This document shows, piece by piece, positions 1 to 8,187 of a stretch of DNA of 64,000 nucleotides (the first letter of the stretch is position 1; every line of letters starts with the position of its first letter). The stretch lies in the NCBI RefSeq assembly GCF_025232395.1, contig NZ_CP065938.1, positions 1,364,001 to 1,428,000 of the forward strand, written 5' to 3'. The position numbers were made by a program, and so were the translations under genes. The DNA is from Taurinivorans muris. Lineage in GTDB: Bacteria; Desulfobacterota; Desulfovibrionia; Desulfovibrionales; Desulfovibrionaceae. The notes beneath the pieces were generated by a model. The model ran no database searches and was not told the origin of the DNA. It saw only the letters and a list, made by a program, of their open reading frames with translations.

Positions 1-1326
1 GAGCTTTTTTGCAGGATTTTCTTTCATCAAAATATGCCGCGCCATTTCCCCGAAATCAAGGGACATGGGCATGAGTTCCTCGTCGGCTTTAGGACGGGCA
101 AGCAATAAACGGGCCTTATTTTTTTTCTTGTCTGACGGTACGGGATAAATATGCGTTTCCTGCCGCGCATTATTCGTACCGCTCCGCTCCTGAGGCAAAT
201 CTTCGTTTTTTATTTGGGCGCTTTTTACAGAATTTTCTTCGCCTGTACCGTTTTTTGCGGAATGTTCCGCAGCCAAGCTTTTTTCTGCGCCGCGTTCCAA
301 GCTGTTTTCATTTCGTATCGGCAACGCTGTATTATCGCTGATATTTCGTTTTTCGGCACTGTTTTTTCCCGAAGAGTTTTTTAACAGATTTTCATACTGC
401 AAGGACAAATAAGGCACTAAATCCGCAACAATGGCATAACTGTCATCAACAAGCAAAGCACCCTCTTCAAGCAGTTTTTGTCCGCCGAGGCTGTGTTTTT
501 CCGTCAAGGGACGGCAAACATAAACATTCTTATTTTGCTCCAAAGCAAGACGGGCTGTTATCAAACTGCCGCTTTTCAAAGCCGCCTCAACAATGAGGAC
601 GCCCTCCGAAATACCGGTGATAAGCCTGTTTCTGACAGGAAAATTTCGTGCACTCGCCTGCGCAAAAGGTGGAAACTCACTGATTAAAAGCCCGTGTTCG
701 GCTATGCTGTGATATAATTCCTCATGCTTTTGCGGATAGACAACATCAATGCCGGTGCCTAGAACCGCAATGGTTTTTCCCTGCGCTTCCAAAGCCCCTT
801 TATGGGCTGACCGGTCAATGCCGAGAGCCATTCCGGAAACAATGACAATGCCTAGACCGGACAATTCCCTTGCTATTTCCTCTGCTTTTGCTTCGCTTTG
901 CCAAGAAGCTTTTCTTGAGCCGACAACGGCGAGGGCGGGCGAAGAAAGCAAAGCACTGTCGCCTCTTGCGTAAAAAAAAGGCGGCGCATCGATAATCTGT
1001 TTTAATGCAAGCGGATAACGGTAATCCGTCCACAAAACAATTTCGCAATCAATCTTGCGGGCGTCCTGCCATTCCTGCAAAGCTTTTCCGCGCCATGTGC
1101 CGTTCTTAAGACACGTGCGGGCAGCTGATGGAATTTTTTGGGCGAACGTATCGATATTGGCAAGAGCCTGTTTTGAAGACAAACATTCATACGCCTGATA
1201 GGCAGACCCGTAATGCCGCAGCAGCTTTGCCGATAAACGGGGACTCATTCCCCCGCAATAGCGCAAAGCAAGGCTAGCCCAAAATTCCTTTTTGGCTTGC
1301 CCGGTCAGCCTATCAAGAGCGTTCAT
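1..1326 (-). CDS. dprA: DNA-processing protein DprA (Smf), 3' end outside window
   Basis: DprA binds incoming single-stranded DNA in the cytoplasm and loads RecA during natural transformation. I translated 442 residues from the ATG at 1326 with no stop before the window edge, so the C-terminus is missing. The Rossmann-like core is clear: VVGSRKAS, then SGMALGIDRSAHKGALEA, then FPVRNRLITGISEGVLIVEA followed by SGSLITARLALEQNKNVYV, which are the family signatures in the usual order. After the core there is a long polar linker rich in Glu, Asn and Ser (about 100 residues). Only 3 bases separate its start from the stop of the upstream lipoprotein gene, so the two are probably cotranscribed. Its partner comEC lies at the other end of the window. 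Confidence in family is high; competence in this organism is inference. Confidence 0.93.
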   Translation of the reverse strand, partial: MNALDRLTGQAKKEFWASLALRYCGGMSPRLSAKLLRHYGSAYQAYECLSSKQALANIDTFAQKIPSAARTCLKNGTWRGKALQEWQDARKIDCEIVLWTDYRYPLALKQIIDAPPFFYARGDSALLSSPALAVVGSRKASWQSEAKAEEIARELSGLGIVIVSGMALGIDRSAHKGALEAQGKTIAVLGTGIDVVYPQKHEELYHSIAEHGLLISEFPPFAQASARNFPVRNRLITGISEGVLIVEAALKSGSLITARLALEQNKNVYVCRPLTEKHSLGGQKLLEEGALLVDDSYAIVADLVPYLSLQYENLLKNSSGKNSAEKRNISDNTALPIRNENSLERGAEKSLAAEHSAKNGTGEENSVKSAQIKNEDLPQERSGTNNARQETHIYPVPSDKKKNKARLLLARPKADEELMPMSLDFGEMARHILMKENPAKKL

Positions 1327-1329
1327 GCC

Positions 1330-2457
1330 TTATTGCGCACCCATGGCTCTTGCTTTTTGCGCCGCGCCGGACTGCGGCCAATCCTCGATAAGCACGAGAT
1401 AATGCAGGCTCGCATTTTCCTTATCCCCGAGGCGTGCGTAGCTCATCGCTGTTTTCAATAAGGAATCCGCTGTCTTAGGGTGCTTCGGATACCTTGTCTG
1501 CACTTCTTTGAAAGAGAAAATCGCCTGCGGATAAATAGCCCTTGCATACAAGGTTTCTCCTTTCCAATACAAGGCATTCGGCGCAAGCACATCTTGCGGA
1601 TATTTAGCTAAAAACTCGTCAAAAACTTTTTCAGAAGCGGCATATTGCTTCTTCTGATACAAATTGTAAGCCTTATCGTATAATTGCCTGCTTGTCTGCG
1701 GCTGATCAGTTGTTTGAGCCGCCGTAGGAGGCTGATTCGCTTCAGCTTGAACCGTCGGTGCGGTTTGGTTTTGTACAGGCTGTGCCTGCTGCGCTTGAAC
1801 CGCTTGTCCTGTTCCAGATTGCGTTCCCTGTTGCGCCTGAGCTGTTTGCCCAATCGTTTCAACCGTTTTTTCGGAAGCTTGCGCTGAAGTTTCCGCTTTC
1901 AGCTCTTTGCCTGCAGGATTTTGCCCGGCATTTGCCTTTTGTTCCGGCTGAGTTGCTGTCTGAACCGCTGTTTCCTGCGGTTTGCCGGAAGCCGCAATTT
2001 GTTTTCCGGTTTCAGCCGCTTGTTCCTGCTTTGGCGCTTCCACGATATTTTCTGTCACTTGCAGCTGATTTTTTTCTTCCGCCTTTGTTAAAGGCTGGTT
2101 TGCCAAATCCTGACTTGTCAAATCCTGACCTGTCAGCGCTCCGACATTTTTTACCGCAGAAGCCTCTTGTTCGGGCAATGGCTGCGGCTCTTCATTCTTT
2201 ATTACCGCATGGGGCGAAGGCAAACTATCCACTGTGATATTTTTTTGCGGAACAGGCACGCCGCGGACTTTCGCGTCTTTTTCCAATTCGGAAATGCGCA
2301 GTTCGTTATCAACCATGATATCATAGGTTTTATTGTTGTAAACAAGCAGTGCGTCAACTTTTTCCTCTATACTTTCAAGGCGTTGGTTCTGCTGCGTATT
2401 GACAGAAGAACATGCGCTCAGCAACAGGACAGGCATAATATACAAAAATTTTTTCAT
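1330..2457 (-). CDS. CpoB/YbgF-like TPR lipoprotein (Tol-Pal associated)
   Basis: A 375-residue predicted lipoprotein: basic N-terminus, hydrophobic stretch and lipobox LSAC with Cys at about residue 16. Residues about 23-60 are a short coiled-coil-like segment (RLESIEEKVDALL), followed by about 180 residues of Gln/Ala/Thr-rich low complexity. The last 120 residues are a tetratricopeptide domain of the YbgF/CpoB kind (LYDKAYNLYQKKQYAASEKVF, then two more repeats). Known CpoB coordinates outer-membrane constriction by Tol-Pal with peptidoglycan synthesis in the periplasm. The low-complexity linker is much longer than in enteric CpoB. tolB is 16 kb away and tolQRA/pal are not in the window, so the Tol link rests on the domain order only. 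Upstream of dprA by 3 bases. Confidence 0.75.
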   Translation of the reverse strand: MKKFLYIMPVLLLSACSSVNTQQNQRLESIEEKVDALLVYNNKTYDIMVDNELRISELEKDAKVRGVPVPQKNITVDSLPSPHAVIKNEEPQPLPEQEASAVKNVGALTGQDLTSQDLANQPLTKAEEKNQLQVTENIVEAPKQEQAAETGKQIAASGKPQETAVQTATQPEQKANAGQNPAGKELKAETSAQASEKTVETIGQTAQAQQGTQSGTGQAVQAQQAQPVQNQTAPTVQAEANQPPTAAQTTDQPQTSRQLYDKAYNLYQKKQYAASEKVFDEFLAKYPQDVLAPNALYWKGETLYARAIYPQAIFSFKEVQTRYPKHPKTADSLLKTAMSYARLGDKENASLHYLVLIEDWPQSGAAQKARAMGAQ

Positions 2458-2622
2458 ATTCCCACACTCACACCAATAGCAATTTTTCTTATAAAATACC
2501 GTACAAGACCAACGCTGTCAAATAAAGAAATACCTTTTGGCTCCTTACTTGCTTTCAAGGTTACCGCCAAAAGCCCTAAACGTGAAGAATTGCTGAAAGC
2601 CCCCGCCCGTGCGGACCAATAA

Positions 2623-2647
2623 CAAAAAAAGCCCTACAAAGTAGGGC
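2623..2647 (-). terminator. Rho-independent terminator after rpmB
   Basis: Stem GCCCTAC / GTAGGGC (2631-2647) with a 3-base loop, followed on the minus strand by a T-run (complement of 2621-2630). It lies about 90 bases downstream of the rpmB stop and before cpoB, so it separates rpmB from the cpoB-dprA unit. Confidence 0.85.
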
Positions 2648-2735
2648 GAATTTTGGAATACTCGTAATTAAACAATATGATTTGCATGAAGCGCGCAAAG
2701 CGGACGCTTATCAAACATATACATCAAACGTTTAA

Positions 2736-2948
2736 TTATGCGTTGACATTTCTTGGGCTGGGTTTGCGAACAGCACCGGAACGGATGCAACGGGTGCAGC
2801 AAACGATTGTACGGACAGAGCCGTCGTCAAATTGATGGCGAACTGTTTGCAAATTTGGATTGAAACGACGTTTTGTTTTGATATTTGAGTGACTTACTAA
2901 ATTACCAACTTGTGCTTTTTTACCACAAACTTCACATTGCTTAGCCAT
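2736..2948 (-). CDS. rpmB: 50S ribosomal protein L28
   Basis: A 70-residue ribosomal protein of the large subunit. The start is set by [11 protein letters not shown], the conserved L28 N-terminus, with a strong AGGAGG Shine-Dalgarno 5-8 bases upstream; a longer in-frame extension to 2999 lacks support. Cys pairs CEVCGKK and CCTRC suggest a zinc-binding (C+) form. The conserved [11 protein letters not shown] segment is present. The gene stands alone between an unknown membrane protein and cpoB and has its own terminator. Confidence 0.97.
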   Translation of the reverse strand: MAKQCEVCGKKAQVGNLVSHSNIKTKRRFNPNLQTVRHQFDDGSVRTIVCCTRCIRSGAVRKPSPRNVNA

Positions 2949-2967
2949 GATATTCCTCCAAAATTTT

Positions 2968-2981
2968 ATACCATATGGTAT
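2968..2981. promoter_or_regulatory. 14-bp perfect palindrome in the rpmB leader
   Basis: ATACCATATGGTAT is a perfect palindrome 20 bases upstream of the rpmB start codon, just ahead of its Shine-Dalgarno. It could be an operator or chance in AT-rich sequence. No known regulator is recognised. Confidence 0.25.
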
Positions 2982-3093
2982 TCTCGTATTTTTTGCCAAT
3001 GGCGGATTATTTCCTCTATACCGTAAGGACTGTTAACTTTATACACTTATTTTATTAATTGCAAGCGATATTTAATGTTTTTCAAAAATTTAA

Positions 3094-4050
3094 TTAACGA
3101 GCCAAAGGATAAAACTGCCTGAACACAACTTCGCCGTCAACAACAATTTCAAGAACAAGCTGCGCTTTTTGCCCTATCTGTATGCCTGCAAGCGAAGCTG
3201 TACTGCTTACATTCTTAAGATTTTTGATTCTGAAAGAATTATCCGTCGCTTTGGGTAATTCCTGCTGAACCATTTTTCCGTTCATTTGGCTGCTTACATA
3301 ATATTTTTGCACGCCTTGCAAAAAGGCTTTCCTGCCTAAATTTTTCAACCGATATGATATGTTGACGTTTTGAGCGGCAACCCTCGCCTTCAATGCTTCA
3401 ATCTCAACATATCCCAAATCGATTTTTTGCAGGGAAGGCTTTTCTTCCGTTTCAGCGGCGTTTTCTTCCCCTGCGGCTGTGATTTCTTCGGTCTCTTTTT
3501 TTGTATCCTCCTTAACGGATTGTACTTCTTCTTTTATTCCTTCGGCTTCCTTCATTGTTTTTTCTTGTGAATTTATTTCAGCCGTAAGTTTTTGTTCCGC
3601 ATTTTCTCCGGTTTTTTCCCCCGCGCTCTCTTTTTCATCATCTTTTTCGATAATGTCGAAACTCATGGGTGAACCGGCTATGCTGTTCGCAAAATCGCTC
3701 ATAAGAATATTCTTGTCGCCGTCTATGACCGGCAGAGCGTCAATATCCACAGTATCGGTGGGAACAAGAAGTCCGAGCATGTTGGGTGAATATTTTTGTA
3801 AAAAACGTTCCAAATTCGCTAAGCGCGCAACCGTTTGCTTATGCTGTTCGATAGTATGTTTAAACGCGGCGGTTTCTTCAAGAAGGGAGACATATTTATT
3901 AAACGTTGACAAACCGAACCAAACACTCACCACAAATAAAATCGGCACAATAATAAGCGAAGAAACAATAATTCTGAACGTTGCGGGAGAAAACCGGAAA
4001 GAATACGATTTTCCTCTGTCACGCATGATAATAATATTAAAATCACTCAT
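3094..4050 (-). CDS. Unknown single-span membrane protein with acidic linker
   Basis: A 318-residue protein I cannot assign to a family. The ATG at 4050 (MSDFNIII) is chosen because GAGG sits 7 bases upstream; an ATG 33 bases further out has no proper ribosome site. Visible parts: about 30 cytoplasmic residues, one transmembrane helix (about residues 25-50, IIVSSLIIVPILFVVSVWFGL), a coiled-coil-like stretch (FNKYVSLLEETAAFKHTIEQH), about 90 residues rich in Glu and Lys, and a C-terminal domain of about 110 residues with beta-strand character (YVEIEALKARVAAQNVNISYRL). The topology, one N-terminal span with an extracytoplasmic tail, resembles cell-envelope scaffold proteins. It lies downstream of the L,D-transpeptidase gene on the same strand, so a cell-wall role is possible but unproven. 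Confidence 0.6.
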   Translation of the reverse strand: MSDFNIIIMRDRGKSYSFRFSPATFRIIVSSLIIVPILFVVSVWFGLSTFNKYVSLLEETAAFKHTIEQHKQTVARLANLERFLQKYSPNMLGLLVPTDTVDIDALPVIDGDKNILMSDFANSIAGSPMSFDIIEKDDEKESAGEKTGENAEQKLTAEINSQEKTMKEAEGIKEEVQSVKEDTKKETEEITAAGEENAAETEEKPSLQKIDLGYVEIEALKARVAAQNVNISYRLKNLGRKAFLQGVQKYYVSSQMNGKMVQQELPKATDNSFRIKNLKNVSSTASLAGIQIGQKAQLVLEIVVDGEVVFRQFYPLAR

Positions 4051-4124
4051 AAACGCCTCATAAAGGAATGTTCCCCCAAACAAGCCTTTTTAATACAATC
4101 TGTTTTCCAACTCTAACCTATTCA

Positions 4125-4139
4125 TTTTTTTTTTTTTTT
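4125..4139. repeat. Homopolymer of 15 T
   Basis: Fifteen consecutive T (A on the minus strand) lie about 75 bases upstream of the start of the unknown membrane protein and 20 bases after the stop of the L,D-transpeptidase gene. Runs this long are prone to slippage and to miscalling. Confidence 0.9.
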
Positions 4140-4158
4140 GCGAGCATACCGCAGACAC

Positions 4159-5886
4159 CTACAAACGCCGCCAGATTTCCTTATGTATCACCCAGCCGTC
4201 TCCTTTCGGATGCAGCGTCAATATTTTCATTCCTTTGTCCTTATACCCGGAAGAGTCTTCATAATCCTGCCGCATGGAAACTTTCAGCCCGTCTTTTTCC
4301 ATAGCCATGTTCAAATCGGAAAAAACAACTTTTTTCGGTTTTTTCACGCTCCAAATCTCATTCTTTTGCCCGACGATTTCGTTTAAGCCTCTCCGGTTGT
4401 CCTGTACGGAATGCTGCCCGTAAAAAGAGGCATATTTTTCAATATCGGCGCGCTCCCATGCCAAGCGCCATTCTTCGATAAATTTCGGAGCTTCATTTTT
4501 AATTTTATCGTTCAGCATGTTTTCCAAGCCGACAGCTTTCGGCAGCCATTCCATCGCGGCGATCTTATATTCGCCCGTTTCACCGTCTTTCAGCCAATAA
4601 AGACGGCGTATTCCCTCGGTTTTATGGTTTGGCGCGACATACCATTGTTTAAACCATGAAACGTAATAGTCAGGTCCCTGCAAAACTTCCACTTCGCCGG
4701 CGGCGATGTAAATCCATGACAACGTTTCAAAAAGCCCCTGTTTCTGCGCTTTGAATTTTTCAAAGCTGCCGGAAGTCTTAGAATAGTTTTCCTTATCGTA
4801 AAACGTAAAAAAATCCGCCGAACGTTCCGCCCATGCATTGTTCCAATCAAGAGTCGCTTGGCGGATATACAATTCACCGTCGGAAACTTCCACGGGCTCC
4901 GCAACATAAGGAGCACTTATGGCTTTTTCACCGTCTTGCCCTGCTTCGGCTGTATCAAAACGGGCTTGTTCATCTTTCCCGGCATGGAACGTTTCTTCTG
5001 TTTTATATGCCGGTACTGTCGGAGATGTTGCCGCCGAAACTGCCGCCGAGCCTGTTGGAGAAACGTTTCCCGCTTGCCCGTTTTGCCCGTTCATTTCAGC
5101 ATATTCAGCAGGTTCGAGAGGTTCGTCCGTTTCAACCGCTTTATTTTTTTCTGACGCATTACCGATATGTTCTTTTTCCTGCGGAAGAAAAAATTCGGAA
5201 AAAAGGCTTTTTTCCTCTTTTACTTCCAAGGCGCCTTTTTCAAGATTGTCAGTCTGCGAAACAATGTCGGCCTCCGCTTCGGTAAGAGCGGAAGCGGAGC
5301 TTTTCACGAAAGTTTCTCCGGAGAGTTTTTTCACGTTTTTTTTCTTTGCAAGCATTTTCTCTTTATGGAAACCGCTGTGAATGCCTTGGGCGATAACCAC
5401 GGGGGTTCCGGACTGCAAATACTTGCCGAGAAATTCGATATCCGCCAAATCAATGGCGACACAGCCCTGCGTCACTTGCCCTTCAATGGGATTGCCCTTG
5501 CTGTGTATCCAAATTCCGCCGCCTGTCTTGCCGCGGAGTTTGTCGATGGGATTGGGGTAGTTCAAAACATAAGCATGATTGCCGTACATTTCAAAATCAA
5601 GGGGAACTTGAATTTTGCCGCGCACGAAGTATACGCCCTCCGGTGTTTTCAAATCTCCCTCGACTTGCTTATCGCCCTCTTTTTCCCCATGTATACTGGG
5701 ATAATGCAGGCGGATAATTTCTCCGCCTTTTTTTTCCAAATAAAAAAATTCGTCTTCACCCTTGTCCACAAGAATCAGACTTTCATCCAAAGCCGTTTCC
5801 GGTAAGCGGGCTTCCCATGCCGCAGCAGGATTGCAGGCGGAAAAAACAAACACCAAGAAAAAAACAAGCAGTCTGCAAAACATCAT
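4159..5886 (-). CDS. L,D-transpeptidase (YkuD) with two C-terminal NTF2-like domains
   Basis: A 575-residue exported enzyme likely to cross-link or modify peptidoglycan in the periplasm. The N-terminus has a hydrophobic signal ending in FSAC, either a lipobox with an unusual first residue or a cleaved signal peptide. The YkuD domain (about residues 35-165) has the catalytic pattern: His in GGIWIHSKG (about 126) and Cys in TQGCVAI (about 141). Here Gln replaces the usual Ser/His before GC. A polar, low-complexity linker of about 160 residues follows. Then come two related SnoaL/NTF2-like domains (about 330-440 and 455-575), each opening with a W-rich helix (LDWNNAWAERSADFF and EEWRLAWERADIEKY). 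This is the Cds6-type arrangement known from deltaproteobacteria. Downstream of purB-pyrE by 10 bases, so probably in the same transcript. Confidence 0.85.
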   Translation of the reverse strand: MMFCRLLVFFLVFVFSACNPAAAWEARLPETALDESLILVDKGEDEFFYLEKKGGEIIRLHYPSIHGEKEGDKQVEGDLKTPEGVYFVRGKIQVPLDFEMYGNHAYVLNYPNPIDKLRGKTGGGIWIHSKGNPIEGQVTQGCVAIDLADIEFLGKYLQSGTPVVIAQGIHSGFHKEKMLAKKKNVKKLSGETFVKSSASALTEAEADIVSQTDNLEKGALEVKEEKSLFSEFFLPQEKEHIGNASEKNKAVETDEPLEPAEYAEMNGQNGQAGNVSPTGSAAVSAATSPTVPAYKTEETFHAGKDEQARFDTAEAGQDGEKAISAPYVAEPVEVSDGELYIRQATLDWNNAWAERSADFFTFYDKENYSKTSGSFEKFKAQKQGLFETLSWIYIAAGEVEVLQGPDYYVSWFKQWYVAPNHKTEGIRRLYWLKDGETGEYKIAAMEWLPKAVGLENMLNDKIKNEAPKFIEEWRLAWERADIEKYASFYGQHSVQDNRRGLNEIVGQKNEIWSVKKPKKVVFSDLNMAMEKDGLKVSMRQDYEDSSGYKDKGMKILTLHPKGDGWVIHKEIWRRL

Positions 5887-5896
5887 ACGTCCAATA

Positions 5897-6490
5897 TCAG
5901 CTTCCGGCTAACGCCAATAATTCACTGCGGCGGAAAAGGGAATGAAGCTCATACCCTGCCGCTTTTATCGCTTCGTTTCCGCCCTCTTCACGGTCAAGCA
6001 CAGTGCAAAGCATGCCGATTTCAAAGCCTGCCTCTTTAACCCGTTCGCAGGCTGTCAAAAGAGAACCGCCTGTCGTGACGACATCTTCCAGCATGGCGAC
6101 CGGTTTTCCCGTTTGCAAATTGGAAAGCCCCTCCAAATATTGGTTTGTACCATGCCCTTTCGGATTTTTCCGCACAATGAACGCGGGAAGCGGCCTGCCG
6201 AGCTGATAAGAGATCACGCTCGTTGCGGTCACAAGGGGATCCGCCCCCAATGTGAGCCCTCCGACAGCGGTAACAGACGGATTATCTTTTAATAAATGAT
6301 TGAAAAGGTGTCCGATTAAAAATGCTCCTTCAGGGTGCAAAGCGGTTTGTTTTCCGTCAAAATAAAAATCGCTTTTCCTGCCGGAAGTGAGCGTAAACTC
6401 ACCTTCCCTGTAAGAACGTTCATAGAGCAGCTTTGCAAGACGTACCCGCATTTCTTGGATATTGATGTTTTGGATGTCGAAATTTTGCAT
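5897..6490 (-). CDS. pyrE: Orotate phosphoribosyltransferase
   Basis: Cytoplasmic enzyme of pyrimidine synthesis that joins orotate to PRPP to give OMP. 197 residues, normal length. The PRPP-binding signature VAMLEDVVTTGGSLLTA and the substrate loop LTSGRKSDFYFDGK are both present. Start ATG has AGGTGGA 4-5 bases upstream. It follows purB by 7 bases and precedes the L,D-transpeptidase by 10 bases, making a tight minus-strand operon purB-pyrE-ldt. Confidence 0.96.
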   Translation of the reverse strand: MQNFDIQNINIQEMRVRLAKLLYERSYREGEFTLTSGRKSDFYFDGKQTALHPEGAFLIGHLFNHLLKDNPSVTAVGGLTLGADPLVTATSVISYQLGRPLPAFIVRKNPKGHGTNQYLEGLSNLQTGKPVAMLEDVVTTGGSLLTACERVKEAGFEIGMLCTVLDREEGGNEAIKAAGYELHSLFRRSELLALAGS

Positions 6491-6497
6491 ATTCCAC

Positions 6498-7790
6498 CTA
6501 TTCGAAAACCCTGTCTAAAATCATTTGTTCATAACGGGTATAATAACTCAAATCAAAAACAGTATCTAAAACTTCAGCGGATAAGACCTTTGAAATCTTT
6601 TCACTGCGGCGCACGATATCGGGAAACATTTCTTCGCTTTCCCAGCTTTGCATGGCGCATTCCTGCACCATCACATAGGATTCCTGACGGGGCATGCCGT
6701 GGTCGACCAAAGCGGTAAGCACGCGCTGGGAGAAAAACAATCCGTAACTTCCCCATAAATTTCTCTCCACATTACGGGGAATAACACGCAAGCCGTCAAG
6801 AAGATTTGTCAGACGGTGCAAAACATAATCCATCAAGATTGTGGAGTCCGGCATAATCACCCGTTCAACAGAAGAATGGCTGATATCCCTTTCATGCCAT
6901 AACGCTTGGTTTTCCATGCTTGCCAAAGCATTGGTGCGGATAAGGCGGGAAAGCCCGCACATATTTTCAGCGGAAATGGGATTTTTCTTATGAGGCATTG
7001 CGGAAGACCCTTTTTGCCCTTTGCCGAAGCCTTCTTCCACTTCATGAACTTCCGTCCTTTGCAAATGGCGAAGCTCGGTGCAAATCCTTTCAATACCGCC
7101 GGCAGCGAGTGCCAATGCCGTAAAATAATTCGCATATCTGTCACGCTGTACGATTTGGGAAGAAATACTGTCAGGACGAAGTCCCAAAATTTCACAGGCG
7201 CGTTCTTCAATATCGGGGGATAAAACCGTATATGTTCCGACAGCTCCGGAAAGTTTTCCCACACGCACATCTTCCAAAGCCTGCCCGAAACGTTCCTTAT
7301 GACGTTTAAATTCCGCATAAAACCCTGCGAATTTTAAAGAATAGGTGGTAGGTTCGGCATGAATACCATGCGTTCTGCCCATGCAAATCAATCCGCGGTA
7401 TTTTTCGACGCAATTTTTCAAGGTATTCAGCAGCTTGTCATAACCTGCCAAAATCATTTCTCCGGCTTCGACAAGCAAAAGCGCGTTTGCCGTGTCCACA
7501 ATGTCGGAAGACGTGCAGCCCAAATGAATGAAACGGGATGCGGGACCGACTTTTTCTTCCAAGGAAGAGATGAACGCTATCACATCATGCCTTGTCACTT
7601 CTTCAATTTCAGCAATGCGTTCAGCATCGACAGCCACTCTTTCCCGGATTTCTTTCATGCTTTGAGGGTCGATACGCCCTTTTTCAAACCATGCCTCGCA
7701 AACGGCAAGTTCCACTTTGAGCCACGCCTCATAACGATTTTCCAAAGACCATAAATCAGCCATGTCAGCCCGGCAATATCTCTCAATCAT
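6498..7790 (-). CDS. purB: Adenylosuccinate lyase
   Basis: 430-residue cytoplasmic enzyme that removes fumarate from SAICAR and from adenylosuccinate in purine synthesis. The fumarase/aspartase superfamily signature GSSAMPHKKNPI is intact, and the other conserved blocks are visible (TRHDVIAFI near residue 65, LGCTSSDIVDTA, GRTHGIHAEPTT with the catalytic His). Length is typical of the short bacterial form. First gene of the purB-pyrE-ldt unit; AGGA lies 9 bases before the ATG. Confidence 0.97.
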   Translation of the reverse strand: MIERYCRADMADLWSLENRYEAWLKVELAVCEAWFEKGRIDPQSMKEIRERVAVDAERIAEIEEVTRHDVIAFISSLEEKVGPASRFIHLGCTSSDIVDTANALLLVEAGEMILAGYDKLLNTLKNCVEKYRGLICMGRTHGIHAEPTTYSLKFAGFYAEFKRHKERFGQALEDVRVGKLSGAVGTYTVLSPDIEERACEILGLRPDSISSQIVQRDRYANYFTALALAAGGIERICTELRHLQRTEVHEVEEGFGKGQKGSSAMPHKKNPISAENMCGLSRLIRTNALASMENQALWHERDISHSSVERVIMPDSTILMDYVLHRLTNLLDGLRVIPRNVERNLWGSYGLFFSQRVLTALVDHGMPRQESYVMVQECAMQSWESEEMFPDIVRRSEKISKVLSAEVLDTVFDLSYYTRYEQMILDRVFE

Positions 7791-7910
7791 ACACGTATCC
7801 TACATTTATTTATGTGTTAACTTCTTTTCGGGAAATTTAAACTCACAGTTTCATTTAAATGCAAAAGCACACCTCAAAAGCCCTTCGTCATTCTTTGTGA
7901 GGCGGTTTAA

Positions 7911-7942
7911 AGAAAAAGGTTTTGCCCAAAAAGAGCAAACCC
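7911..7942 (-). terminator. Rho-independent terminator after the 36-residue gene
   Basis: On the minus strand GGTTTGC pairs with GCAAAACC (7918-7941) and is followed by TTTTTCTTT. It lies about 20 bases after the stop of the small basic protein gene. Confidence 0.75.
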
Positions 7943-7958
7943 CTTTCATACAAACATA

Positions 7959-8069
7959 CTATTTTTTCGCAGCTTTTTTTGCTTCGCGAATGCGTTCTTT
8001 CAAACGTGCGATACGGCGATGACGGCGGCGATCCAGTTCTTTTCTGCGTTCCACTTTTTTATGAGCCAT
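7959..8069 (-). CDS. Small highly basic protein, 36 residues
   Basis: Translated by hand from the ATG at 8069: begins MAHKKVERRKELDRRRHRR and ends in a Lys/Ala-rich tail. More than half the residues are Lys or Arg, and it would form a single amphipathic or basic helix. A strong GGAGG lies 6-7 bases upstream and a good terminator follows, so this is a real monocistronic gene and not chance. The composition recalls small ribosome-associated or RNA-binding proteins, and I believe similar short ORFs occur in other Desulfovibrionales, but I cannot name the family. The function is unknown. Confidence 0.8.
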   Translation of the reverse strand: MAHKKVERRKELDRRRHRRIARLKERIREAKKAAKK

Positions 8070-8187
8070 TCTAAACCTCCATAGATATCATAGCTGATTT
8101 GGTGCTATGCTTTAACAATTTTATTATCATAGCGTTATTTTCATATTAAGTAAAGCAATAAATCCGCTGACTTAAATCTTTTCATTT

